Of a stretch of 64,000 nt of DNA, positions 51,196 through 60,832 are shown piece after piece (the stretch's first letter is position 1; the number at the start of each line of letters is the position of its first letter). The translations under genes and the position numbers were made by a program. The stretch spans positions 11,778 to 75,777 of the forward strand of contig CAZKNR010000539.1 in the NCBI GenBank assembly GCA_964553925.1, given 5' to 3'. The notes under the pieces were generated by a model, which made no database searches, was not told the DNA's origin, and worked only from the letters and a program-made list of their open reading frames with translations. Origin of the DNA: DAISKN01 sp964553925 (GTDB taxonomy: Bacteria > Acidobacteriota > Vicinamibacteria > Marinacidobacterales > SMYC01).

Positions 51196-52356
51196 ATGCG
51201 AGCCCAGATGATCGATATCATGACCGTGGTTGCCTATGCCGTTTTTGGCGTCGCCTTTCTGGATGTGTTCGTGCTCGGTCCGTTCGGTGCCCGGTTGCTG
51301 CCTTTCGACTACCAAACGGCCCGCACACTCACCGTGGTCGGGGGCTTTTGTGCCGGAGTTGCGGCAATTGCCGTCCTGCGGCGCCGCAGTGGATCCATTC
51401 CCGGCTTCCTGAGCACCAAGGTTCCCTTTCACATTGTCGTGGTGCTGCTATTGGCACCCGTGGCCTTGGCCAGCATGGTCGGTTATCTCGGCTCGCTCTC
51501 CTGGTTTCTCGATCTCTTCGCTCACTTTCGGCTGCAATACACCGCAGTGCTCGGCCTCGGAGTAGCCATTTTGCTGCTGCTCCGAAAGCCGAAGTGGGCG
51601 CTCCTGGTGGGCCTTTTCCTGCTGCCCAATCTCGCGGCGCTGGTCCCGTATGTCTCTCCGTGGCCTCGGGCAACGGCCTCGGGAAATGGTCCCTCCGTTC
51701 GCCTCGCTCTCGCGAATGTGAACACCATGAACCGGAACCATGACGCCTTAAAGGCCTTTCTCTTCGACATCGATGCCGATGTGATCGTTCTCGAGGAGAT
51801 CGACCCGGTCTGGCTCGAGGCAATGACCGAGCTCGATTCGCGCTATCCACACTCGGTGAAGGTCCCGCTCCGAAGCAATTTTGGCATCGGTCTCTGGAGC
51901 CTACACCCGCTTCGTTCCTCTCAAACCGTCGCGTTCGACCTCCCGGGCGTTCCCTCGCTCGTGGCGACGGTAGACGTCGAGGGAAAACCGCTCCGCGTTT
52001 TGGCGACGCATCCGCTTCCTCCGCGAGATGCCAGGAATACAGACTTTCGGGACAAGCAGCTCGCGGGTATTGCGGCAATTGCCGGTGAGGGCAGTCCTTA
52101 CTCAGTCGTTCTCGGGGATCTCAACACAACGCCGTGGGGCCGCGCCTTCCAAAAAATGCTCGCGGGGTCGGGTCTCAGAGATTCGGCGCTCGGGATGGGA
52201 CTTCAATGGAGCTGGCCCGTCGGATTCTGGCCGCTCGCTCTTCCCATCGACCACTGCCTGGTCTCTGAGAGAGTAGACGTCCTCGACCGCTGGATAGGAC
52301 CCGATGTGGGCTCCGACCACTATCCGCTTGTCGTTGATGTGCGACTACAAGAATGA
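51196..52356 (+). CDS. Second membrane-anchored EEP family protein
   Basis: A 386-residue protein with four or five N-terminal TM helices (residues 1-170) and a C-terminal EEP domain: LALANVNTMNRNHDALKAFL, DVIVLEEIDPVW, VVLGDLNTTPWG, IDHCLVS and GSDHYPLVVDV. Catalytic residues are intact. ATG 51196 has a GAGGAGG site; longer upstream frame is not used. Members include DUF-type envelope hydrolases related to YafD. It is standalone in the decaying region. Confidence 0.88.
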   Translation: MRAQMIDIMTVVAYAVFGVAFLDVFVLGPFGARLLPFDYQTARTLTVVGGFCAGVAAIAVLRRRSGSIPGFLSTKVPFHIVVVLLLAPVALASMVGYLGSLSWFLDLFAHFRLQYTAVLGLGVAILLLLRKPKWALLVGLFLLPNLAALVPYVSPWPRATASGNGPSVRLALANVNTMNRNHDALKAFLFDIDADVIVLEEIDPVWLEAMTELDSRYPHSVKVPLRSNFGIGLWSLHPLRSSQTVAFDLPGVPSLVATVDVEGKPLRVLATHPLPPRDARNTDFRDKQLAGIAAIAGEGSPYSVVLGDLNTTPWGRAFQKMLAGSGLRDSALGMGLQWSWPVGFWPLALPIDHCLVSERVDVLDRWIGPDVGSDHYPLVVDVRLQE

Positions 52357-52465
52357 CCGTCGGAGTCACCGGCAACCCGAAACGGCATTTTCGCGCGTGC
52401 TGGCATCTCGTCATGGTCGCTCAGGTGACAACTTCCGCGCGGGAGAGCACGTTCCAACGGCCGAC

Positions 52466-52960
52466 CAGCGCTTCGTCACCTACGGGTGTGGGAGCATTAT
52501 GAAGCTCACCTTGCCCTGCGCGGCGAGCGGTCCGTGCCTCGCATCGCCTGCCTGGAAAGGAACGCCGGAGCTCATGCGCCGTCGAAGGACCACGAGCGCC
52601 TCAAGTCCTACATCGGCCGCTTCATCGAGGCCTACGTGCTGGGGCGAGGGATCAACCCCTCCCCGTACGGTGGCTGGACGCCCAAGAACGCACCAAAGCA
52701 AAGCGGCTTAGGAACCGGACGAGTGCTACCTCGTCCAGCGGCGGAATCTACAGGCTCGAGATCTACCGCCGCCTCGGTGTCGGAGGTGTGGATCTGGAGG
52801 GACTCGCCGGTCGTGGTACACGTGTTGCGACAGCAACGCTACCAGCTGGAGGCAAAGAGCGCCCTCTTTTCCAATCTCGACGTCCAGCTTCTCGCCTCCT
52901 TTCTCCATCGTCCGACAGCCCTCCGCCGTCAAGGCATTTCGCGAAGCACTTCGCGGCTGA
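52466..52960 (+). pseudogene. Decayed Uma2-family endonuclease gene
   Basis: Pieces in three frames line up with Uma2: RFVTYG, WEHYEAHLALRGERSVPRIA, SKDHERLKSYIGRFIEAYVL, EPDECYLVQR, LEIYRRLGV, EVWIWRDSPVVVHVLR, SALFSNLDVQLLASFLHRPT and AVKAFREALRG with TGA 52958-52960. The segment normally holding the catalytic RPDLAIEV is deleted between EPDECYLVQR and LEIYRRLGV, so the gene is dead. Confidence 0.85.
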
Positions 52961-53679
52961 GGAACGTCGTTAAACGGACGATCTCCATCCGAAGCCCTCG
53001 TGAATCCCGGGTGGCTGCGCTGGAAGCCGAATAGCGCATCCCTTCAGGGCCGCTCGGTGGTCCAGCACGCCGCCATTGGCGTCGATGATGTCGCCTCGCG
53101 CTACACCTTTTGGCGCCAGCCTCTATGACCGACGACAACCTTGCTCGCCAGGATTCATGTCATCGTCACCCGCGGGGTTTTCCTCGACGACGGTTCGTGG
53201 CAATCCCATTCCCGGCGTCGATTCTCACAAAGCCGAGCTCCTCTCTTTCACAAGCTCCTAGGCAAGGCAGCGCGCCAATGTAGAGATTTTCGGATATCCT
53301 CCGGATAATAATGTTGCGTAATCCCCCCATGTCACATGATGCGCAGGAGCAGTGTTCGCGTTAAATCCCGACTAATCAGTAAGTACACAAGCGCGCGACG
53401 TCCCTAGAGCCGCGGCATGCCTCTTGCACCATTGCGATCTTCTCAGTCACGCGAAGCGTGCCGAAGCGGATGATCGGTCTCTCAAAGGGTACCCCGAAAA
53501 TTCTTTATGCCTCCTGCAGGGAGATGGCAACACCTTGTTCGACCGTTGCTGAAGTGGGTCATACATCTTCATTTGGAGCCGGTCTATCTCTTTTCTTGGA
53601 ATTATCCTTCAGTCCGTAAATAGGTCCTGTTTTGTCAACGAATGGGCCACCCCGCGCACGAAGCATCGGAGAGACCACC
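52961..53679. other. Intergenic region with no recognisable gene
   Basis: About 720 bases between the Uma2 relic and the HtrA-like gene. Short frames only; I see no family, tRNA or clear repeat. AT-richer than surrounding DNA near 53270-53400. Confidence 0.5.
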
Positions 53680-55158
53680 ATGAAGAACTCCACGTTGGCG
53701 GCGTTCTGCGTTCTCGTACTCGCGTCCCCCACCCTTGCTTCTGATCCACGGGACTCGGTCGTCAAGATCTACGCCGAACAACGGTATCCGGACTATCAGG
53801 TTCCTTGGGGCGCCGGGACCCAGTTTTCCGTGACAGGCTCCGGCGTCGTCATCGATGGAGGGCGCATCCTTACGAATGCTCACATCGTAAGCAACCAGAC
53901 TTTCGTACAAGTCCGCCGCCACGGGCAGTCGGATAAACATACTGCGCAGGTTGTCGCAGTCTCCCACGAAGCCGACCTCGCCATCCTAACTCTGGATGAT
54001 GATGCTTTCTTTGACGGTATTTCGGCGCCTCCACTGGGGGACCTCCCGGAGGTACAGGACCGCGTCGCAGTGTACGGATTTCCTATGGGCGGAGACACTC
54101 TGAGCGCCACAGAGGGAGTCGTCTCTCGCGTTGAGCACCAGACTTATGCTCACAGCGCTAGCAGCCTTCTCGCCGTCCAAATTGATGCAGCGATCAACCC
54201 AGGGAACAGCGGCGGTCCTGTCATCGCCGATCAAAAGCTCGTGGGTGTGGTCATGCAAGCGGCTCAGGACGCCAACAGTATCGGCTACTTCGTTCCAACT
54301 CCGGTGATCCGGCATTTCCTTGAAGATATCGACGATGGCAAGGTCGATGGAATTCCCTTTGCCGGCTTCCTCTGGCAAGCGCTGGAAAGCGAAAGCCTTC
54401 GCGAATTTGTACAGTTCCCGGAGCGAGGAACGGGTGTCCTCATTACTCGAGTTGTGCCCTTCACGCCCGCATCCAGGAACCTTCGCCCACGAGATGTCCT
54501 CACAGCGATCGACGGGCACGGGATCGCTTTTGACGGCACCATCGAGCTCCGGCCCAATCTGCGAACGAGCATGACTCATTACGTCCAACAGCATCAGATG
54601 GGTGAACAGCTTCGCCTGACGGTCTTCCGTGATGGCCGGACGGAGGATCTCGAGATCTGCCTCGATGTGCCGTTGTCGGCGGCGCAGTTGGTCGCTCCCT
54701 ACCAATACGACGTGCAGCCGACGTACTTCATCTACGGAGGCCTCGTCTTCAATCCGCTAACGACAAACTATCTCCTGAGCTTCGGACCCAACCCGCCGCC
54801 GCATTTGGCCGTATTCCAGAATGGCGATCGAAGTCAGCCGGGAGAGCAGGTCGTCGTGTTGAACCGAGTTCTTCCATCGGCGGTGAATGCTGGTTACCAC
54901 GATTGGCAGGACCGAGTCCTCACGAAGGTCAACGGCCAACAATTCCGCGGTCTCCAAGAGTTCGTGCACCTTCTCGAGACCGAGACGAATCCCCTCGTCG
55001 TTTTTGAGAATGACGAGGGGCAAACCATCGTCCTGGATCGCACCCGCGCCGAGACCGAGAGAGAAACCTTACTCAGAACTTATGGGATAGCAGCGGATCG
55101 TTCACAGGATCTTGTGAATCCCACCCCTATGGCATTCCACGCAAATGAACAAAAGTGA
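53680..55158 (+). CDS. Exported HtrA-like trypsin-fold serine protease with PDZ domains
   Basis: A 492-residue protein with signal peptide (KNSTLAAFCVLVLASPTLAS). The trypsin-like domain has the triad His in ILTNAHIV, Asp in HEADLAILTL and Ser in NPGNSGGPVIA. Two PDZ-like regions (RDVLTAIDGHGIAFDG; DRVLTKVNGQQFRGLQEFVH) follow, as in the DegP-related plant-type proteases. ATG 53680 has GGAGAG upstream. It is likely an envelope protease. It is followed by the TPR gene after a 46-base gap. Confidence 0.9.
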   Translation: MKNSTLAAFCVLVLASPTLASDPRDSVVKIYAEQRYPDYQVPWGAGTQFSVTGSGVVIDGGRILTNAHIVSNQTFVQVRRHGQSDKHTAQVVAVSHEADLAILTLDDDAFFDGISAPPLGDLPEVQDRVAVYGFPMGGDTLSATEGVVSRVEHQTYAHSASSLLAVQIDAAINPGNSGGPVIADQKLVGVVMQAAQDANSIGYFVPTPVIRHFLEDIDDGKVDGIPFAGFLWQALESESLREFVQFPERGTGVLITRVVPFTPASRNLRPRDVLTAIDGHGIAFDGTIELRPNLRTSMTHYVQQHQMGEQLRLTVFRDGRTEDLEICLDVPLSAAQLVAPYQYDVQPTYFIYGGLVFNPLTTNYLLSFGPNPPPHLAVFQNGDRSQPGEQVVVLNRVLPSAVNAGYHDWQDRVLTKVNGQQFRGLQEFVHLLETETNPLVVFENDEGQTIVLDRTRAETERETLLRTYGIAADRSQDLVNPTPMAFHANEQK

Positions 55159-55204
55159 TCCGATTGAGAAGTGGCAGCAGGATCCCACTCCAGATCTGTA
55201 AACA

Positions 55205-57607
55205 ATGGGCAAAGTAGTCCGTTACAGTAACACGCGCATCGAGTGTTACTGTCAAATCGAGTTCGAGACAGGGGACCGTGTTCTAATTTCTATTACCGCG
55301 ATACCCAGTCCGTCGGTAAAGGTGTCTCGCATGGTTCTCCGTGGCTTGATACCCCTTCAAACGATCTGGGAATACAACGCGACTATGGCGGGCGGCTACA
55401 CCGCTTACATGGACAAGCTCACGTCTATGTTTTCTATCAGACCTGAAGGTCCGGAAAATCCCCTTGATGCGATCCGTGACCTTTTGTTGGACTGCACATC
55501 CGTCGAAAATGCCCGCCTAGCGTTGTTCGCGCGCGAAGCATCTCTTTCAAGGCATGGTGAGTCTGGCGCTCCCGGAAAGAGCATGACCGAAAATGATCAG
55601 CTCGACGGCGCAGTGGCGCTTCTTGCCAAAGTCAAGAGTTATAGTCCCGACGACGATGGCGCCAGGATCGGCCTCGAACGAGCTATCGAGTCCGACCGGC
55701 GCCGTGTTCGAAAAGATCCGACTGACGTGAGGGCGTACCGCAGGCTGGGGCTCGCCCTCTCTGTGATAGGAGATGCGGGCGGCTGCGTTGCGGCGCTTCA
55801 GGAATGTCTACGATTAGCATCTGACGCGAACACTCACACAAGCCTGGCCATCGCTTATGACCGACAAGGTGACGTGGCGAGCGCCATTGAGCATTATAGA
55901 AGGGCTGCAGCGCTCGATGCAGAGAACTCGGATCGACACTACAATCTCGGAACGGTTCTCGGTAAGTGCGGCGCTCTCAGCGAATCAATTTCAGAACTCA
56001 AAGAGGCTATCGCGCTGGATCCGGAAAACAACGACGCTTACAAGAATCTTTCGAACTCGCTCTGGCTTGATGGTCAACGAACAGCGGCCGTGCGGGTGCT
56101 CTATGAACGCGGTGTTGCTCTCGGCGAGAGAGATCGCCTAGATGAATCGATCCAGTTCCTGAAAGCGGCGACAGAGGCGGACCCGAACTGCGCAAACGCT
56201 TACTACAACCTCGGGGGCGCATTGGCCCGCAATGGCCAGCATCAGGACGCCATCGCGTCATTCGCACGCGTACTCGCGCTGAACCCCACGGATGCCGAAG
56301 CGGAGTACAAGATGGCCCTGCAATTGTGCGCGGCTCGAGAATTGCATCAAGCGAAGGCGGCCCTTCGTCGGGCGATGTTGCATCGGCCGGGTTATGCAGA
56401 AGCGAAGATGGCTCTGGAGCACGTGAACACTCTCTTGACGAAGGTTCTTGCGCTACGAGGACAACACTATTCCTTCGCCCATGTCACCCTGCGGGAGTTT
56501 GCGTTCGAAAACACGATGGCTCTTCTCGGAATGATGGAAAGGGGCAGCGCGGCACAATCGGTGCGTAAGATCTGGCTTTCTGCGGGCGCTGCACTCGTAG
56601 CACAAGGTGGTGTGGCCACTGACTCCGCTGAATTGAGCGTCGAGCAGACCAAGTGCGCAAACCTACCTTGCTTGCTTGTGCGTATGCCGGAACCGACGGA
56701 GACGCCAGAGTGTTACTTTGTGACGATTGTCTGTGGGCGAGACGACGAGCGGCTTGGCACTAAACCGCAAGTTTTCTACTTCACGCTGGAGTTAGGCACT
56801 ACGCCCCAAGGAACGTGTAGTTACGTTTGCGAGTGGTTTGAGGACGGTTCCCGCCAGAACCACGGGCTCGGCCCAGGGGTAGAGGCGGGTGCGTTTCTGC
56901 GAACGATAGAAGAAATCATCTCGGTACGCTTCTTGAGGGCGCAAGTAATGCGAGCGATCGAGTCAGTACAGGGGAGTGGTAACTTGGCACCGTCGATTGC
57001 GGCGCTTCAGATCGGGATGGCCTGCACGAGGGAGGGGAGGCAACGGGAGGCAATCCTCGCGTTTCGAAGGGCACTAGAACTGGACCCCCAACTAATCCAA
57101 GGTCATTTTGGTTTGGCCGCGAATCTCTTGAGTAGCGAGCAGTTCGAGGAAGCGATAGATGCTTGGCGCCAAGTAATTGCCCTACGGCCGGACTTGGCAG
57201 AAGGTCATCGAAACCTCGGACTTGCGCTTGAACACAGCGGACGGCGCGAGGAGGCCATCGAAGAATATCGTCAAAGCGTCCATCTCGACCCGAAGAGCGT
57301 GGAAGCACTGTGCAATCTTGGATCCGCCCTTTGCGGCGCCGGTATGTTGCATGACGGCCTTAGCTCTTTTCAGAAGGCCATTGCCATTGCTCCAGCATGG
57401 TACTGGCCGCACTTCGGGCGGGGACTTGCACTATACAGGAGCGGCCACCTGGAAGGAGCCGAAGCTGCTTTCAAAAGGGCGCTCTCGCTGAACTCCGGTG
57501 ACTGGCTGACACTGAGCTACCTGGCACTTGTTCTGAAACAGCTTGGTAAAGGCGAGGAGTCCGACCGGGCTTTGCGCGAAGCTGAGCGTCAGTGCGCGTC
57601 CGGTTAG
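55205..57607 (+). CDS. TPR-repeat protein with an unassigned central domain
   Basis: An 800-residue protein without a signal peptide. Two arrays of tetratricopeptide repeats (residues about 155-400 and 600-790; for example HYNLGTVLGKCGALSESISE, AYYNLGGALARNGQHQDAIA, GHFGLAANLLSSEQFEEAID) flank a middle of about 170 residues (KALALRG-like start to SYVCEWFEDG) that I do not recognise. The N-terminal 130 residues are also unassigned. Probably a protein-interaction scaffold; it is close to a protease and a kinase gene. Confidence 0.8.
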   Translation: MGKVVRYSNTRIECYCQIEFETGDRVLISITAIPSPSVKVSRMVLRGLIPLQTIWEYNATMAGGYTAYMDKLTSMFSIRPEGPENPLDAIRDLLLDCTSVENARLALFAREASLSRHGESGAPGKSMTENDQLDGAVALLAKVKSYSPDDDGARIGLERAIESDRRRVRKDPTDVRAYRRLGLALSVIGDAGGCVAALQECLRLASDANTHTSLAIAYDRQGDVASAIEHYRRAAALDAENSDRHYNLGTVLGKCGALSESISELKEAIALDPENNDAYKNLSNSLWLDGQRTAAVRVLYERGVALGERDRLDESIQFLKAATEADPNCANAYYNLGGALARNGQHQDAIASFARVLALNPTDAEAEYKMALQLCAARELHQAKAALRRAMLHRPGYAEAKMALEHVNTLLTKVLALRGQHYSFAHVTLREFAFENTMALLGMMERGSAAQSVRKIWLSAGAALVAQGGVATDSAELSVEQTKCANLPCLLVRMPEPTETPECYFVTIVCGRDDERLGTKPQVFYFTLELGTTPQGTCSYVCEWFEDGSRQNHGLGPGVEAGAFLRTIEEIISVRFLRAQVMRAIESVQGSGNLAPSIAALQIGMACTREGRQREAILAFRRALELDPQLIQGHFGLAANLLSSEQFEEAIDAWRQVIALRPDLAEGHRNLGLALEHSGRREEAIEEYRQSVHLDPKSVEALCNLGSALCGAGMLHDGLSSFQKAIAIAPAWYWPHFGRGLALYRSGHLEGAEAAFKRALSLNSGDWLTLSYLALVLKQLGKGEESDRALREAERQCASG

Positions 57608-57741
57608 ACGCTATGTGCCAGTGCGAAGAAGGCAAGCAATCACAAGCCGAACGAGTAGCAAATGACACCACGATTGATGGCTCTCGGCGCAGTTGTCGTC
57701 GCCCTCCTCAGCACGGGTCTGGAGTCAGTAGGGTCCCCTCT

Positions 57742-58569
57742 GTGACCGCGCCGACGCGAGAAGAACTGTTGAACGCTACCTACACCTTGTACGGGGTAGC
57801 GATGACACTCCGGAACGGGAAGTGGGTGGGCGAACCCGAACCTGGCTTTACAGCGCGTCCCGAGATGTCTTTGTCGCGGGACATCTTCCTCGTGGGAGAC
57901 GTCGAGGGCGACGGCAATGAAGAAGCGGTTGTGCTTCTGACCGAATGTTGCGAAGGAACCGGCATCTTCAGCCACCTCGTTGTCATGGGCAGCCGCGCTG
58001 AAAAACCCTTCCAGCTCGGGTCCGCTTTCATCGGCGATAGAGTCGACATTCGATCTGCGCGCTTCGAGAACGGTGCGATCATCCTTGATGTCGTGCAGGC
58101 GGAACCCCACGAGGGCTTTAGTTATCCAACCCAGCTTGCAACTCGACACTGGGTGTTTCGTGAGGGCAAGCTCGAAGAAACGGCTTCAAAGGTGACTGGC
58201 AGGCTCACACTCGCCGAAATCGAAGGCGTCGACTGGATGCTCGAGCGGCTATCTTGGGACGACGACGAACGCACCGCATCGAACGTGACACTGTCGTTCA
58301 AAGCCGGACGAGTCGCCGGAAGCACGAGCTGTGATCCTTACTCGGGTAATTACGTGGCTGGCGAACGGGTCGGACTCATCGAGATCAACCAGCCGGCTTT
58401 CAGCACGCGAAGGACGTGTCCCGATTTCGATCGAACCGTTGAACATCGATACGTCGAAGCCCTCAAGCACGTGAGCGGCTGGAGCTTCGTCGACGGCCAG
58501 CTTGTGCTTACCGCGCGATTACAGACCGTCTCGGAAGGGCTCGTCTTTCGCCGCCCCGCCGGAGAGTAG
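57742..58569 (+). CDS. META/HslJ-domain protein, signal peptide out of frame
   Basis: From GTG 57742 the protein has 275 residues: an N-terminal domain (FTARPEMSLSRDIFLVGDVE; EEAVVLLTECCEGTG) and a C-terminal META domain (NVTLSFKAGRVAGSTSCDPY; RTCPDFDRTVEHRYVEAL). An ATG at 57662 encodes a clean signal peptide (TPRLMALGAVVVALLSTG) in a different frame that stops at 57743-57745. Export therefore needs a frameshift, or the gene was recently damaged. Confidence 0.72.
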   Translation: MTAPTREELLNATYTLYGVAMTLRNGKWVGEPEPGFTARPEMSLSRDIFLVGDVEGDGNEEAVVLLTECCEGTGIFSHLVVMGSRAEKPFQLGSAFIGDRVDIRSARFENGAIILDVVQAEPHEGFSYPTQLATRHWVFREGKLEETASKVTGRLTLAEIEGVDWMLERLSWDDDERTASNVTLSFKAGRVAGSTSCDPYSGNYVAGERVGLIEINQPAFSTRRTCPDFDRTVEHRYVEALKHVSGWSFVDGQLVLTARLQTVSEGLVFRRPAGE

Positions 58570-58729
58570 GTCCGTGAGTCGGCGATTCGAGCTGCACCCC
58601 GGGCCCTAATGGTGATCTTCCTCGACCTCGATGCACGTTGAGAACCTCCCTGCTCAAGTACCAACTCCCCTCGAGCCACCCCGTTCGGCAACGCTGTGCC
58701 TCGGGCGGACGATCATCGCGAACCGCTCA

Positions 58730-59560
58730 GCAATTTCGTAGACTATTTGAGTACCCCGTTCCCAGGCTCTTATCGGTCAGTCAAAATAGAGCTTCTCAAG
58801 TTTTTCAGATGAGTACGCGCATTTCGGCCACGCCTGAGCAAGACAACATGCGCTCGAAAGTCCTCGCTCCTACGGCTGGTGCTTTCCTTCTGATCGGCGT
58901 TCTTCTAATCTCGAAGGTCTTCGAGCTCGCGGTCAATGGACTCGTTGCAACGGCTAACTGGACCTCTTACCGTATCGGCTGGGACTGGCATCGCATCCAA
59001 CGCAACTTCGTTCCGCGCAGGGATCTCCTGAAGAAGCCGGAAGGGTCGTTCCATCCAGTGCCTCTTTTCCTGAGCCTGGGCCTGGGCGCGCTGAACGTAG
59101 TCGGGCTCGCGGCTCCACGGTCGCGCGATTTCTTCGCGGTCATGAATCTCATCTGGGCAATTCTCTTCGTCCTCGTCATCATCGTCTGGATGGGGACTGA
59201 GTACACGAGGGAGGACTGCGCGCCACTCTCACGGTCGAACCTTTCGTCAACGACGCCAATAAAGGACTGAAAGATTGTCAGGGAAAGCGATGCTTCTTCT
59301 TGCATTCGCCCTGAGCGTTCTGTGCCTGGCGATGGCGGTGTTGGTCGCTCGCGTTCGCACGCGTAACCGTCTCTGGGTCTTACCGTCCCTGGTCTACCGG
59401 TTCTCCTGTCCCTTGATCGGCACAGCGGCTATAGCCTACTGGGCCGCTGCACCGGGCGGGCCGCACCCCATCTCCGCGTGCAGTAGCGCATTCCTTCTCC
59501 TCGCGTATGTGGTCTCCGGCGAACCCACTTTTGTCCATTCACCATCAAGAACACCGAATG
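58730..59560 (+). repeat. Duplicated two-gene membrane cassette, copy 2
   Basis: Second copy of the segment at 46370-47195, same orientation, with similar leading DNA and both membrane genes. After gene B the copies diverge: here a seven-codon frame (ATG 59559) follows in place of the EEP gene, then the kinase. Confidence 0.85.
58848..59270 (+). CDS. Small membrane protein A, copy 2
   Basis: A 140-residue three-helix membrane protein, close paralogue of 46480-46908: it shares LVATANWTSYR-GWDWHRI and KKPEGS-HP and the helix around VMNLIW-ILFV. Start is ATG 58848, aligned with copy 1; an upstream in-frame ATG at 58809 is also possible. It is followed by gene B after four bases. Function is unknown. 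Confidence 0.72.
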   Translation: MRSKVLAPTAGAFLLIGVLLISKVFELAVNGLVATANWTSYRIGWDWHRIQRNFVPRRDLLKKPEGSFHPVPLFLSLGLGALNVVGLAAPRSRDFFAVMNLIWAILFVLVIIVWMGTEYTREDCAPLSRSNLSSTTPIKD

Positions 59561-59565
59561 ACTGA
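59275..59565 (+). CDS. Small membrane protein B, copy 2
   Basis: A 96-residue three-helix protein, close paralogue of 46913-47203, with the conserved loop AAPGGPHPISAC. The start aligned with copy 1 is TTG 59275 (copy 1 has ATG), so expression may be weaker. Function is unknown. Confidence 0.72.
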   Translation: MSGKAMLLLAFALSVLCLAMAVLVARVRTRNRLWVLPSLVYRFSCPLIGTAAIAYWAAAPGGPHPISACSSAFLLLAYVVSGEPTFVHSPSRTPND

Positions 59566-59725
59566 GCAAACTGCAAGATGAGGCTGTGTAGAGGCAATGC
59601 AACACTTGGCCCTTCGGCGCGCGAGGTACGCCCAACACGGTGGGCGTATTGCGCGAGACCAGGGCGAGGATCGACAGCACAACAGGTCGATCTGATGACC
59701 GTGGGAGCCGATCGAACGGAGAACC

Positions 59726-60832
59726 ATGGCGCTCCTGCGTGAGGGCGACATGATCCGCGAGACGTACGAGGTCGAGCGCTTGCTCGGCGAGGGCGCCTTC
59801 GGGGAGGTCTACCGTGTGAAACACAGGTTTCTCGGTCGGCAAGCCATGAAGGTCTTCAAAGCCGTCGGCATGAGCGAGGAGGAGAACGAGAACCTGCTGG
59901 CCGAGGCTAGGTTGCTCTCGGTAATCGGACACCCGAACATCGTCCGCGTCTTCGACGCGAATCTCCTCGAGACTCCCCGGGGGGGGTGTGGGTTCTTCAC
60001 GATGGAATACGTTGCGGGTGGCAGCCTTGACCAGTTCTGGCAATCACACGGCAGTACGTTCGTTCCACTAGTGACGACAGTAGAGGTCATCGTGCAGGCG
60101 TGCCGAGGGCTGGCCGTCGCCCACCTTGAGACCCCTCCTGTCGTACACCGTGACATTAAGCCTCAGAACATCTTGGTGGGCTACGACGCGACCGGGATCC
60201 GTGTGCGTGTCAGCGATTTCGGCCTCGCGAAACGCGTCAATCCGCTGACCCTCATGGCCAGTGCCCGCGGCACTCGCTGCTTCAAGAGTCCGGAGGCCTT
60301 CAAGGACTGGAATAGCGACTCGTGCGCGGGCGATGTGTGGGCGCTGGGCTGCTTACTCTACCTGCTTCTGACCGACCACCTTCCGTTCCCGCAGGCCGTC
60401 GATGCGAGCTTCGGGGACAGCCGTCCATTTCAGGAGGCTCCGATCGCCCCAAGCCAGCTGAACATCGTGGTCGATCCCGTCTTGGAGAGGATCACCCTAC
60501 GAGCACTCGCTGTCGATCTGCACAGGAGGTATGCCAACGCCCGCGAAATGCTTCAGGACCTCGAGCGATGGCGACCGCACGCCGGATCAGATAAAGGCAA
60601 AACCCGCCTCGAGAGTTCGGCGGATGACTCGAAGACTGCTCTGGGCCCGGCCGCCGCCGTCAGCGAACGCACGGCGAGGGACATGGCTAGGAAGGCGCTG
60701 GTTCAGGCTCGGGACGCTGGACGACTTGCCGAAGCCGCAGACCTGATGGAGGAAGCGTTTAACAAGTGGCCCGAGCTCCGCGACGAGTACGAATACCAGT
60801 TGAAGTTGTGGCGCCGCGGCATCGTCATGTGA
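59726..60832 (+). CDS. Hanks-type Ser/Thr protein kinase
   Basis: A 368-residue cytoplasmic kinase. Gly-rich loop LGEGAFGEVYRV, Lys in QAMKVFKAV, catalytic loop VHRDIKPQNILVG, DFG in VSDFGLAKRV and the activation segment ARGTRCFKSPEAFK are intact. The last 80 residues after the kinase fold are helical (ERTARDMARKALVQARDAGR; TPR-like), with no TM segment. ATG 59726 has a GGAGAA site. The downstream large membrane gene starts inside its stop (GTGA), so the two are coupled. Confidence 0.93.
   Translation: MALLREGDMIRETYEVERLLGEGAFGEVYRVKHRFLGRQAMKVFKAVGMSEEENENLLAEARLLSVIGHPNIVRVFDANLLETPRGGCGFFTMEYVAGGSLDQFWQSHGSTFVPLVTTVEVIVQACRGLAVAHLETPPVVHRDIKPQNILVGYDATGIRVRVSDFGLAKRVNPLTLMASARGTRCFKSPEAFKDWNSDSCAGDVWALGCLLYLLLTDHLPFPQAVDASFGDSRPFQEAPIAPSQLNIVVDPVLERITLRALAVDLHRRYANAREMLQDLERWRPHAGSDKGKTRLESSADDSKTALGPAAAVSERTARDMARKALVQARDAGRLAEAADLMEEAFNKWPELRDEYEYQLKLWRRGIVM

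Noticed and set aside
52976..53260. Possible small genes before the HtrA-like gene
   Set aside because: Several short frames exist on both strands but none has a ribosome-binding site or family resemblance.
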